Assembly: GCF_020991365.1 (NCBI RefSeq)
Contig: NZ_JAJLRA010000002.1
Location: 62,001-126,000, forward strand
Direction of reading: 5' to 3'
DNA length: 64,000 nucleotides
From: Streptacidiphilus sp. ASG 303
GTDB lineage: Bacteria; Actinomycetota; Actinomycetes; Streptomycetales; Streptomycetaceae
This document shows, piece after piece, positions 1 to 8,307 of the stretch (position 1 is the stretch's first letter; each line of letters starts with the position of its first letter). The notes beneath the pieces are model-generated. The model saw only the letters and a program-made list of their open reading frames with translations. It was not told the origin of the DNA and did no database searches. The position numbers were made by a program, and so were the translations under genes.

Positions 1-1226
1 GAGAGGGTCTGCACGGCCGCCGGGTCGTAGACGACGAGGTCGGCGTCGGCGCCGGGCGCGATGGTGCCCTTGCGCGGGTACAGGCCGAACATCCGGGCCG
101 GGGTGGCGCAGGCGATGTCGATCCAGCGGCGGCGGGTGAGGTGCCCGTCGACGACGGCCTGGTGGAGGAGGTCCATGCGGTTCTCCACGCCGGGCAGCCC
201 GTTGGGGATCCTCGAGAAGTCGCCGCGGCCCATCTCCTTCTGCCCGGAGAAGCAGAACGGGCAGTGGTCGGTGGAGACCACCTGGAGGTCGCCGGTGCGC
301 AGGCCCTTCCACAGCTCGGCCTGGTGCTCCCTCGGCCGCAGCGGGGTGGAGCAGACGTACTTGGCGCCCTCGAAGTCCGGCTCGGCGAGGTTGTCGGTGG
401 AGAGGAAGAGGTACTGGGGGCAGGTCTCGCCGAAGACGGGCAGGCCCTGGCGGCGGGCGGCAGCCAGTTCGGCGACGGCGGAGGCGGCGGAGACGTGGAC
501 CACGTACAGCGGCGCGCCGGCGACCTGGGCGAGCTTCACCGCGCGGTGGGTGGCCTCGGCCTCCAGCAGTTCGCGGCGGACCTCGCCGTGGTAGCGGGGG
601 TCGGTCCGCCCGGCGGCGAGGGCCTGCTCGACGAGGACGTCGATGGCGATGCCGTTCTCCGCGTGCATCATGATCAGGCCGCCGTTGGCGGCGCCGCGCT
701 GCATGGCCCGCAGGATGCGGCCGTCGTCGCTGTAGAAGACGCCGGGGTAGGCCATGAACATCTTGAAGGAGGTCACCCCCTCCCCCACCAGCGCGTCCAT
801 CTCCTTGAGGCTGCTCTCGGTGACGTCCGAGAGGATCATGTGGAAGCCGTAGTCGACCGCGCAGACGCCCTCGGCCTTGGCGTGCCAGGCGTCCAGGCCC
901 TCGCGGAGCGAGGAGCCGACGGACTGGATCGCGAAGTCGACGATGGTGGTGGTGCCGCCCCAGGCGGCGGCGCGGGTGCCGGTCTCGAAGGTGTCGGCGG
1001 CGGTGGTGCCGCCGAACGGCATCTGCATGTGGGTGTGGACGTCGACGCCGCCCGGGATCACGTAGTGGCCGGTCGCGTCGATCACCGTGTCGGCGGTCCA
1101 GGCCTCGGCGGCGGAGGACCCGGTGGCGGCGAGGGCGACGACCTTCTCGCCCTCGACCAGGACGTCGGCCTCGGTCTCCTCGGCGGCGGTGACGACGAGT
1201 CCGCCGCGGATGACGGTGCGGGTCAC
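1..1226 (-). CDS. hydA: Dihydropyrimidinase / D-hydantoinase (C-terminus outside window)
   Basis: Cytosolic cyclic amidohydrolase that opens dihydrouracil, dihydrothymine or hydantoin rings to N-carbamoyl-beta-amino acids. The 408 visible codons show the metal ligands DVHTH, the carboxylated-lysine segment SFKMFMAYPG, MHAENG, YVVHVSAAS and STDHCPF, all in family order. The gene runs off the left edge, so roughly the last 50-60 residues are missing. The GTG start at 1226 overlaps the stop of the upstream aminotransferase by 4 bp (GTGA), which implies translational coupling. With the beta-ureidopropionase upstream this fits reductive pyrimidine degradation. The exact substrate preference (dihydrouracil versus a 5-substituted hydantoin) cannot be read from sequence. 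Confidence 0.93.
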   Translation of the reverse strand, partial: MTRTVIRGGLVVTAAEETEADVLVEGEKVVALAATGSSAAEAWTADTVIDATGHYVIPGGVDVHTHMQMPFGGTTAADTFETGTRAAAWGGTTTIVDFAIQSVGSSLREGLDAWHAKAEGVCAVDYGFHMILSDVTESSLKEMDALVGEGVTSFKMFMAYPGVFYSDDGRILRAMQRGAANGGLIMMHAENGIAIDVLVEQALAAGRTDPRYHGEVRRELLEAEATHRAVKLAQVAGAPLYVVHVSAASAVAELAAARRQGLPVFGETCPQYLFLSTDNLAEPDFEGAKYVCSTPLRPREHQAELWKGLRTGDLQVVSTDHCPFCFSGQKEMGRGDFSRIPNGLPGVENRMDLLHQAVVDGHLTRRRWIDIACATPARMFGLYPRKGTIAPGADADLVVYDPAAVQTL

Positions 1227-2650
1227 GGGGTCTGCTCCTTCCCGCCGACCTCGCGGTCGGCCTCGCGGAGGGCCTGGACGAGGAGGCCGGCGCCCTCCTC
1301 GGCCTCGGCCTCGGTGAGGGAGAGCGGGGGCGCGATCCGCAGGGCGTTGCCGTGCCGCCCGCCCTTGCCGACGAGCAGGCCCCGCTCGCGGGCGTGCTCC
1401 AGGGCGGCCGCGGCGGCGCGCGCCGAGGGGCGGCCGTCCCGTTCGACGAGCTCCACGCCGATCATCAGCCCGCGGCCGCGGACCTCGCGGACGACGGGAA
1501 GCCCCGGGGCGGCGGTGCGCAGCCGGCCGAGGATCAGTGCGCCGGTGGTGCGGGCGTTGCCCTGGAGGTCGTTCTCCAGCAGGTACCGGAGGTTGGCGAG
1601 GGCCCCGGCGGTGGTGACCGGGCTGCCGCCGAAGGTGGAGATGGAGTTGGCGCCGAGGCAGTCCATGACCTCGGCGCGGGCGACGACGCCGCCCATGGAG
1701 AGGCCGTTGCCGACGCCCTTGGCGAAGGTGAGGATGTCGGGCGGGCCGGCGGCGGCGTGCGCCTGCCAGCCCCAGAAGTGGTCGCCGGTGCGGCCCCAGC
1801 CGGTCTGCACCTCGTCGCTGATCCACAGGATGCCGTGCCGGTCGAGCACCTCCTTGAAGGCGGCGAGCAGGCCGTCGGGGCCGGAGGTGAAGCCGCCGAC
1901 GCCCTGGACCGGCTCGGCGATGAGGGCCGCGACGGTCCCCTCGGCCTGGCCGAGGAGGTCCTCCAGGTCGGCGACGCAGGCGGCGGTGAAGGCCGCGTCG
2001 TCCAGGTGGGCGAAGGGGCCGCGGGTCCGCACGCCGCCGTGGACGTAGAGGGTCTGCAGCGGGGAGAGGCTGGTGGGTGACCAGGCGGTGTTGCCGGTGA
2101 TGCCCACGGTGGTGAAGGAGCGGCCGTGGTAGCTGTTGCGCAGCGCCACGACCTGGTTGGAGCGCCGGTACGCGGTCGCCAGGAGCAGGGCGGCGTCGTT
2201 GGCCTCGGTGCCGGAGGTGGTGAGGAAGACCTTGGCGTCGGGGATGCCGGAGAGGTCCGCGATCCGCTCGCACAGCTCCACCATGGGCGTGGAGAGGTAG
2301 AGGGTGGAGGTGTGCAGGATCCGCCCGGCCTGCTCGGCGACGGCCTTGGTGACCTCGGGGAGGGCGTGGGCGGTCATGGTGGTGAGGATGCCGCCGAAGA
2401 AGTCCAGGTAGCGGCGGCCCTCGGCGTCCCAGACGTGGCGGCCCTCGCCGTGGGTGACCTCGATGGGCTCGCGGTAGTAGGTGGCGAGCCAGGCGGGGGT
2501 GACCGCGCGGTGGCGGGCGAGGAGGGCGGCGTGCGGACCGGGGGCGGCCGCCGGTGCGGCGGGGGCCGGGGCGTGGGCGCCGGCGGCGTGCGGGCCGGCG
2601 GCGCGGGTGCCGTGCGTGGCGGCGGTGTGCGGGACGGTGGCGTCGTCCAT
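1223..2650 (-). CDS. Class III PLP aminotransferase (AGXT2/beta-alanine type)
   Basis: A 475-residue fold-type I aminotransferase. Visible are the cofactor-binding TSGTEAND, the aspartate-containing WISDEVQTGWGRTG and the Schiff-base lysine in LTFAKGVGNG. The first 40 residues are Ala/Pro/His-rich and probably not part of the fold, so the real start may lie a little downstream. It sits between beta-ureidopropionase (19-bp gap) and dihydropyrimidinase (4-bp overlap). The natural inference is transamination of the beta-alanine or beta-aminoisobutyrate produced by the pathway to a semialdehyde. Relatives are usually annotated only as 'aspartate aminotransferase family', so the substrate remains inferred from context. 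Confidence 0.9.
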   Translation of the reverse strand: MDDATVPHTAATHGTRAAGPHAAGAHAPAPAAPAAAPGPHAALLARHRAVTPAWLATYYREPIEVTHGEGRHVWDAEGRRYLDFFGGILTTMTAHALPEVTKAVAEQAGRILHTSTLYLSTPMVELCERIADLSGIPDAKVFLTTSGTEANDAALLLATAYRRSNQVVALRNSYHGRSFTTVGITGNTAWSPTSLSPLQTLYVHGGVRTRGPFAHLDDAAFTAACVADLEDLLGQAEGTVAALIAEPVQGVGGFTSGPDGLLAAFKEVLDRHGILWISDEVQTGWGRTGDHFWGWQAHAAAGPPDILTFAKGVGNGLSMGGVVARAEVMDCLGANSISTFGGSPVTTAGALANLRYLLENDLQGNARTTGALILGRLRTAAPGLPVVREVRGRGLMIGVELVERDGRPSARAAAAALEHARERGLLVGKGGRHGNALRIAPPLSLTEAEAEEGAGLLVQALREADREVGGKEQTP

Positions 2651-2669
2651 GGGCTCGGCCGTCCTTCCG

Positions 2670-3512
2670 TCAGGCCCCGGTGAGGGGTCCGTAGGCGTCG
2701 GGCCTGCGGTCGCGGTAGAAGGCCCACTGCTGCCGGACCTGCTCGATCAGGCCGAGGTCGAGGTCGCGGACGACGAGCTCCTCGTCCTTGTCGGAGGCCA
2801 CGTCGCCGACGAACTGCCCGCGCGGGTCGACGAAGTAGGAGGTGCCGTAGAAGTCGTTGTCGCCGTACTCCTCGACGCCGACCCGGTTGATGGCGGCGAC
2901 GAAGTACTCGTTGGCCACGGCGGCGGCGGGCTGCTCCAGCTGCCACAGGTACTGGGAGAGGGAGCGGCTGGTGGCGGAGGGGTTGTAGACGATCTCGGCG
3001 CCCGCCAGGCCGAGGGCGCGCCACCCCTCGGGGAAGTGGCGGTCGTAGCAGATGTACACGCCGACCCGGCCGACGGCGGTGTCGAAGACCGGCCAGCCGA
3101 GGTTGCCGGGCCTGAAGTAGTACTTCTCCCAGAACCCCTTGACCTGGGGGATGTGGTGCTTGCGGTACTTGCCGAGGTAGGAGCCGTCGGCGTCGATGAC
3201 GGCGGCGGTGTTGTAGTACAGGCCGGCCTGCTCGACCTCGTACACCGGGACGACGAGGACCATGCCGAGCTCCCGGGCGAGCGCCCGCATCCGGGTGACG
3301 GTGGGGCCGTCGGGGACGGGCTCGGCCCAGCGGTGGTGCTCCTCCTCCTGCACCTGGCAGAAGTACGGGGCGTTGAAGACCTCCTGGAAGCCCATGATGC
3401 GGGCGCCCTGGGCGGCGGCCTCGCGGGCGTACCGCTCGTGGACGTCGATCATGGACTCGGTGTCGCCCGTCCACTTGGTCTGGACGAGGGCGGCGCGGAC
3501 GATCCTGGGCAT
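2670..3512 (-). CDS. Beta-ureidopropionase / N-carbamoyl amidase, nitrilase superfamily
   Basis: A 280-residue carbon-nitrogen hydrolase of normal length. The catalytic triad is visible: Glu in GFQEVFNAP, Lys in GKYRKHHIP and Cys in YICYDRHFPEG. The enzyme would hydrolyse N-carbamoyl-beta-alanine to beta-alanine, CO2 and ammonia. It is the first gene of a minus-strand operon followed by the aminotransferase and dihydropyrimidinase. The sequence resembles the beta-ureidopropionase/putrescine-carbamoylase branch rather than true nitrilases. Operon context favours the pyrimidine role. Confidence 0.9.
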   Translation of the reverse strand: MPRIVRAALVQTKWTGDTESMIDVHERYAREAAAQGARIMGFQEVFNAPYFCQVQEEEHHRWAEPVPDGPTVTRMRALARELGMVLVVPVYEVEQAGLYYNTAAVIDADGSYLGKYRKHHIPQVKGFWEKYYFRPGNLGWPVFDTAVGRVGVYICYDRHFPEGWRALGLAGAEIVYNPSATSRSLSQYLWQLEQPAAAVANEYFVAAINRVGVEEYGDNDFYGTSYFVDPRGQFVGDVASDKDEELVVRDLDLGLIEQVRQQWAFYRDRRPDAYGPLTGA

Positions 3513-3817
3513 GAGGCCCCCTCAACTCCGGCACCCGCCGGGGAGGCGGGTGCGCGGGTGGCTGGTCGGTGAACACTCGGCGTGGATCTACGTGCGTAGA
3601 AGCTTGGACCTGCGGACGGCGGGTGGCAATACGCCCGTCGCGACATCGAGAAGACGATCACGTTTCACGGTCTCCCGGCCATCCTCCTACCGGGTGATTC
3701 CAGGATATTCCGCCCGAGAGAGGGCGTCTGCGGCGTCTCCGCGCCGTCGCGCGCCACCCGTACGGGCTTCACGCGGACGTAAGGACCGTTTAACACCGCT
3801 CTGGAAGGCTTTCCCCC
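3513..3817. other. Intergenic region with palindrome TCTACG-N2-CGTAGA
   Basis: A 305-bp gap between the pyrimidine operon (leftward) and a small plus-strand gene. Near the operon side, 3587-3600 is an exact inverted repeat, TCTACG TG CGTAGA, placed about 75-88 bp upstream of the beta-ureidopropionase start. Its size and position suit a dimeric repressor such as a GntR-family protein, but no regulator gene lies adjacent. The rest is less GC-rich than the coding DNA and probably holds the operon promoter. I could not assign -35/-10 boxes with confidence. Confidence 0.45.
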
Positions 3818-4054
3818 ATGACGGACCACCGGAACCGCGACCCGCACCCGGCCCCGGCCGCCCCTGCGGGGGCCGCCCGGGGCGCACGCCCCGGCTTCCC
3901 GCTCCCCCGGCGCCACCGGCGCCTGCTCGCGGCCTGCGGCACCGCCGCGGCCCTGCTGCTCGGCGGCCTGTCGGCCGGCACCGCCCTCCAGGCGTCGCAC
4001 GACGGCCCGGCGGGGGCCGCGGGCCCGGCCGCGGCGGCGCCGGCCGGGCGCTGA
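3818..4054 (+). CDS. Small hypothetical membrane protein
   Basis: A 78-residue predicted protein with a basic, Pro/Ala-rich first half (RRHRR just before the membrane), one hydrophobic segment around residues 37-57, and a short Ala/Gly-rich tail. That pattern gives a single-span protein or uncleaved signal anchor. A GGAAGG sequence lies 9 nt before the ATG. No family is recognised. Codon positions are GC-biased as expected for a real gene, but short length and low complexity keep confidence moderate. Confidence 0.45.
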   Translation: MTDHRNRDPHPAPAAPAGAARGARPGFPLPRRHRRLLAACGTAAALLLGGLSAGTALQASHDGPAGAAGPAAAAPAGR

Positions 4055-4179
4055 GCCGTCCGCGGAGCCCGCCCGCCGGAGCGCGCGCGGGCGTTCCCGG
4101 CGCCGTGCGCCCTCGTCCGCACGGCCGTCGGCGGGCGGCCCCGCCCTGCGCCGCCGGTCCCGTCCTGCTGCGCGGCGGG

Positions 4180-6075
4180 TCAGCGCCGCCCCGGGTCCGA
4201 CGGCCCGTCCGGGGCCCGCCGGGCGTGGCGTCCGGCGCCGCCGGCCGGGGCGGGGGCGGCGGGGGCGTAGCGCGCGGCGGGCGCCAGCAGCACCCAGCCG
4301 GACACCGCCGTGCCGCGTGCCCCGCGCACGTCGGCCGCCGCGCGCCCCTCAGCGTCGGCGTCCGGTCCGGGGCCGGACCGGGCGTCCTCCGGACCGGGTG
4401 CGTCCGGGCCGGGTGCGTCCGGACCGGCCAGGGCCCGGGCCGGACCGGCGGGCGCCACCAGGTGCATCCGGTGCAGCAGGTCGAGGACGTCGCGGCGGAG
4501 GGCCGCCCGGTCGGCGAGCCAGGCCGCGGGCCAGCGGCCCGCGCCGCCGTGCTCGTCGGCGATGTCGCCCAGTACCCCGTCGATCGCGGCGTCCGGCACC
4601 GGCACGCCGATCACCGGCCCGGCCGCCGTCCGGGACACCGGGTCTCCCGGGACCGGCCGCAGCTGCTCCACCAGGCGCTCCGCGAGCAGCAGCGCGGCCC
4701 GGGCGAGCGGACCGGACCCGGGCAGGCCCAGGTCGCAGAGCTCGTCGGCGGGGTCGAGCAGCGCCACGCCCTCGGCACGGACCTCGGCCTCCAGGCCGAG
4801 GAAGGCGGCGAAGGCGTCGGCCTCGCGGCGCTGCCGGGTGCGCAGCCAGACGCGTTCGCGGGCGGTGAGCTCGTCCAGCAGCACCGCGGGTGTCTCGGCG
4901 AGCCTGCGCCGGACGTAGAGGCGCTCCCCGCCGGGCCCCGGATCGGTGGCCCGGCGCACGAGGTCGGCCGGTCCGCCGTCGGCGGCGGTCGGCGGGACGG
5001 CCACCAGCAGCCGGGCGACGGCGCGGTCCACGGCCACCTCGCCGTCGGCGCGGAGGCCGGAGTCGGTGTCGGTGTCGCAGTCGCAGTCGCAGTCGCAGTC
5101 GCAGCCGGAACCGGAGTCGGCTCCCGCGCCGGATCCGGCGCCCGGCCCGGTGCCCGCTCCCCCGCCGGTGAGCACCTGCCGGTCCGCCAGCGCCCGCAGG
5201 GCGTCCGCCAGGTGGGGCGCGTCGGCGGCGGCCGCCAGCCCCGCCTCCTCGGCGGCCCCCCGGACGGCGTCGCGGAGCGCGGCGGACGGCAGCCGGTCGG
5301 GGAGGGCCGGCAGCACGGACAGGGCGAGGGCGAGGGCGGCGTACGAGCGGGGCGGGAAGGGCGTGCCGCAGGGGCGGCGCAGGCAGCGGCCGGACCCGGT
5401 GCCCAGCCCGGCCTTGAAGAGCCGGGCCGCACCGTCGCCGACCAGCAGCCGGTAGCCGAGGAGGCGCTCGAACCGCTGGGCGAGTGCGTCCGCGTGGCGG
5501 CGTATCTGCGGCAGGCTGGCGCCCCACGGACCGGCGGCGGTGACGAGCGGATGGGCGAGCAGCAGGCGGGCGGCCGCCCGCAGCTCCACGGCGGGGGCGT
5601 CGTCGGCGGCGCCGTCCGCGGCCGGGTGCAGCGGCCGGGCGTGGCGGGGCGCGCGGGGGCGCGGATCCGGCGCTCCCCCGGCGGGGGCGCCCGGGAGGCG
5701 CCCGTCCGGGGCCTGGGCCTGCGACGGGGACTGCGGCGCCCGGCCGCGCGGGCTGCGGACCGTGCCGGCCCGGAGCGCGGCGGGGAGCGGCGCCGGTGCG
5801 GCGGGGCCGTGCCACCAGCTGGTGTGGGCGGGCACGGCGGCGGCAGGGCCGGGGGCGGCCCCGAGGTGCCGGGCGCCGTAGAGGCCGAAGGCCGCGGTGT
5901 ACAGGTCGTGTGCGGCATCCGGACCGGCCGCCGCGAACCAGCGGGCGAGCCGCAGCAGCTCGTCCGGCACGGCGGCGTCCTCCGGACCGTCGGCGGCCAC
6001 CGCCGCGGCGGCGCCCCCGGTCCCGACCGCACCCCCGCTCCGGGCGGCATCCCCGGTCCTGGTCAACTGCACCAC
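4180..6075 (-). CDS. TIGR02678/DUF2398 family protein (orphan JetB-like)
   Basis: A 631-residue protein. Segments LLGYRLLVGDGAARLFKAGL, then TARERVWLRTRQRREADAF with GLEAEVRAEGVALLDPADEL match the conserved blocks of TIGR02678 (DUF2398). That family normally sits in a four-gene set with DUF2397, a giant SMC-like ATPase and DUF2399 (Wadjet-type plasmid defence). None of those partners is present in this window. Residues 1-150 are Ala/Pro/Gly-rich. In the middle a run of alternating Cys-Asp residues followed by Thr-Asp is encoded by a GTCGCA hexanucleotide repeat near 5061-5106. The GTG start at 6075 is preceded by GGGGGA. Function is unknown; an orphan defence component or a domesticated paralogue are both possible. 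Confidence 0.75.
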   Translation of the reverse strand: MVQLTRTGDAARSGGAVGTGGAAAAVAADGPEDAAVPDELLRLARWFAAAGPDAAHDLYTAAFGLYGARHLGAAPGPAAAVPAHTSWWHGPAAPAPLPAALRAGTVRSPRGRAPQSPSQAQAPDGRLPGAPAGGAPDPRPRAPRHARPLHPAADGAADDAPAVELRAAARLLLAHPLVTAAGPWGASLPQIRRHADALAQRFERLLGYRLLVGDGAARLFKAGLGTGSGRCLRRPCGTPFPPRSYAALALALSVLPALPDRLPSAALRDAVRGAAEEAGLAAAADAPHLADALRALADRQVLTGGGAGTGPGAGSGAGADSGSGCDCDCDCDCDTDTDSGLRADGEVAVDRAVARLLVAVPPTAADGGPADLVRRATDPGPGGERLYVRRRLAETPAVLLDELTARERVWLRTRQRREADAFAAFLGLEAEVRAEGVALLDPADELCDLGLPGSGPLARAALLLAERLVEQLRPVPGDPVSRTAAGPVIGVPVPDAAIDGVLGDIADEHGGAGRWPAAWLADRAALRRDVLDLLHRMHLVAPAGPARALAGPDAPGPDAPGPEDARSGPGPDADAEGRAAADVRGARGTAVSGWVLLAPAARYAPAAPAPAGGAGRHARRAPDGPSDPGRR

Positions 6076-6180
6076 GTCCCCCGGCTGCCGTACTCGTCCA
6101 TCGTGCTCAGCCTAGGTGATGATCGCACCGGCTCAGCGTCCGGTCGGGAGTCCGGCCGGGAGTCCGGTCCGGCGTCCGGC

Positions 6181-6546
6181 TCAGCGCCCGCGGCCCACCG
6201 CGGGCGGCCCGCCCGCACGCTCCCACTCCACGAACCGGCCGGACTCCCGGACCATGCCGCGCAGCGCCCACATCAGCACACCCGCGTCGTCGGTCCAGCC
6301 GATCACGGGGAAGACGTCCGGGATCACGTCCACCGGCGAGGCCACGTAGGCGGCCGTCAGCAGCACGTACAGCAGCGCCCGGCCGCGCGGCAGGTGCGGG
6401 TACGCACCGCGCACCGCCGCACGCAGCATCCGCGGCGCCGCACCGATCCGCGCCCCCAGTCCGGGCGCCCCCGGGCGCCGCGTCTCGCCGTACAGCTCCC
6501 ACGCCTCGCGGGCGCCGGGACGGCGCCTCCCCCTGCCTGCCGCCAC
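6181..6546 (-). CDS. YkvA/DUF1232 family membrane protein
   Basis: A 121-residue protein. The DUF1232 signature is clear: a hydrophobic stretch ALLYVLLTAAYVASPVD followed by DVIPDVFPVIGWTDD, which gives one membrane-associated helix pair. The GTG start at 6546 is chosen because GGAGAG lies 5 nt upstream and the start follows it directly; the open frame extends much further upstream only as a shadow of the desaturase gene. The family is widespread and functionally uncharacterised. It is divergent from the fatty-acid hydroxylase gene at 6634, with an 87-bp spacer likely holding both promoters. Confidence 0.82.
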   Translation of the reverse strand: MAAGRGRRRPGAREAWELYGETRRPGAPGLGARIGAAPRMLRAAVRGAYPHLPRGRALLYVLLTAAYVASPVDVIPDVFPVIGWTDDAGVLMWALRGMVRESGRFVEWERAGGPPAVGRGR

Positions 6547-6633
6547 CGGTCTCTCCTTCCGTCCGTGCGGTGCCGCTCCACCGCGCCACTGCGCGGGGGC
6601 GGCAACCTCTTCCCCCCGCGCCACCGCTGACCT

Positions 6634-7533
6634 ATGGTGCCCGACATGCCGAACCTGCCCGACGTGGTGCTCTGGTCCGTGCCCGCCTTCCTGCTGCTCA
6701 CCGTCCTGGAGATGGCCTCCTACCGGTTCCACCCGGACGACGACGAGCAGGGCTACGGCGGCAGGGACACCGCGACCAGCCTCTCCATGGGGCTGGGCAG
6801 CCTCCTCTTCGACGCGCTGTGGAAGGTCCCCGTGGTGGCCGTCTACAGCGCGCTGTACGCCGCGACACCGCTCCGCGTTCCCCTGCTGTGGTGGACGGTA
6901 CCGCTGATGCTGCTGGGGCAGGACTTCTTCTACTACTGGTCGCACCGCGGCCACCACGTGGTCCGCATCCTGTGGGCCTGCCACGTGGTGCACCACTCCA
7001 GCCGCCGGTACAACCTCTCCACCGCGCTGCGCCAGCCCTGGACCAGCGCCACCGGATGGGTCTTCTACGTGCCGCTGGTGCTGGCCGGGGTGCACCCCGC
7101 GGCCCTCGCCTTCTGCTCCTCCGTCAACCTCGTCTACCAGTTCTGGATCCACACCGAGCGCATCGGCCGGCTTCCCCGGCCGGTGGAGCTCGTCCTCAAC
7201 ACTCCTTCCCACCACCGGGTCCACCACGCCTCCCAGGGGGGCTACCTGGACCGCAACTTCGGCGGGATCCTGATCGTCTGGGACCGGCTGTTCGGCACCT
7301 TCGCACCGGAGACCGTCCGCCCGGTGTACGGCCTCACCAAGAACATCGCCACCCACAACCCGCTGCGGGTGGCCACCCACGAGTACGCCGCCATCGCCCG
7401 CGACGTCGCCGCCGCGCGCACCTGGCGCGACCGGGTCGGACACGTCGTCAGGGGGCCGGGCTGGCAGCCGTCCCCGCGCCCGGAGGCGCCCGCCGCGCCC
7501 GCGGACGGCCTCCCGGAGGGGAGCGCCGCGTGA
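6634..7533 (+). CDS. Sterol desaturase / fatty acid hydroxylase family protein
   Basis: A 299-residue integral membrane di-iron oxygenase. The His boxes are complete: HRGHH, HVVHHSS and HRVHH, with a further His-containing segment near FWIHTERIG. Several hydrophobic helices precede and separate the boxes, as in the family. It probably hydroxylates or desaturates a membrane lipid. The stop overlaps the GTG of the YhhN gene by 4 bp, so the two are co-translated. That suggests a shared role in ether- or plasmalogen-type lipid modification, which is an inference from the partner only. Confidence 0.9.
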   Translation: MVPDMPNLPDVVLWSVPAFLLLTVLEMASYRFHPDDDEQGYGGRDTATSLSMGLGSLLFDALWKVPVVAVYSALYAATPLRVPLLWWTVPLMLLGQDFFYYWSHRGHHVVRILWACHVVHHSSRRYNLSTALRQPWTSATGWVFYVPLVLAGVHPAALAFCSSVNLVYQFWIHTERIGRLPRPVELVLNTPSHHRVHHASQGGYLDRNFGGILIVWDRLFGTFAPETVRPVYGLTKNIATHNPLRVATHEYAAIARDVAAARTWRDRVGHVVRGPGWQPSPRPEAPAAPADGLPEGSAA

Positions 7534-8234
7534 CGCCCCGCCGCCGGGCCCTCGCCCGCACCCTGCTCTGCGCGTTCGCCCTCGCCGCGGCCGCGCACCT
7601 CGCCGCCCTGCTCGGGGGCGTCCGGGTCCTGGAGCTCGCCACCAAGCCCGTCCTGATGCCGCTGCTCGCCGGGTACGCGGCGGCGGCGTCCGACCGGCTC
7701 CCCCGGCTGCTCACCGCGGCGCTGCTCTGCGGGGCGGCGGGCGACGCGCTGCTGGAGGCGGGCGGCCCCGCCTTCCTGGCGGGGATGGGGGCCTTCGCGG
7801 CCGGCCACGTCTGCTACGTGGTGCTCCTCACCCGCCTCGGCGCCCTGGCGGACCGCCGCCGCGCCGCCCTGCGCGCCGCCGCGTACGCGATCGTGTGGGC
7901 CGTCGCGGTCGGCCTGCTCTGGTCCGGCCTGGGCGTGCTCAGGGCGCCGGTCGCCCTGTACAGCCTGCTCCTCACCGCCACCGCCGCCACTTCCGGGGGG
8001 CTCGGTGCGCGCGCCGGCCTCGGCGGGGCGCTCTTCCTGCTCTCCGACACCCTGATCGCGGTGCGGATGGCCGACCGCCCGCTGCTCCCCGGCCACGACG
8101 TCTGGGTGATGGCCACCTACCTGGCCGCCCAGTACCTGCTCGCGACCGCCGTCCTCCGCGCCGGCCGCCCGCGCCCGGGCGCCCCCGCCGACCCCCTGCC
8201 CCGCACCGCACCGGCCGCGGGCGCGCCCGTCTGA
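7530..8234 (+). CDS. YhhN/TMEM86 family protein (lysoplasmalogenase-like)
   Basis: A 234-residue polytopic protein with about seven hydrophobic helices. YhhN landmarks are the TKPVLMPLLAGY segment near the N-terminus, CGAAGDALLE in the second third and LFLLSDTLIA further on, with the acidic residues conserved in the family. Characterised animal members hydrolyse the vinyl-ether bond of lysoplasmalogens; bacterial members are mostly untested. The GTG start at 7530 shares bases with the stop of the hydroxylase gene, giving a two-gene operon. Confidence 0.85.
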   Translation: MTPRRRALARTLLCAFALAAAAHLAALLGGVRVLELATKPVLMPLLAGYAAAASDRLPRLLTAALLCGAAGDALLEAGGPAFLAGMGAFAAGHVCYVVLLTRLGALADRRRAALRAAAYAIVWAVAVGLLWSGLGVLRAPVALYSLLLTATAATSGGLGARAGLGGALFLLSDTLIAVRMADRPLLPGHDVWVMATYLAAQYLLATAVLRAGRPRPGAPADPLPRTAPAAGAPV

Positions 8235-8307
8235 CGGCGCGCCGCCCCCGCCCCGCGCGGGCGGGACCGGGAACGGCCGGGGCCGGAGGCGGGCAGGGGA
8301 CGCGGCG

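Noticed and set aside
141-2080. Long plus-strand open frames over the pyrimidine operon
   Set aside because: Translations are Gly/Val/Asp low-complexity without domains; the minus strand carries clear enzyme motifs throughout. The same reasoning removes dozens of other antisense frames in this high-GC window.
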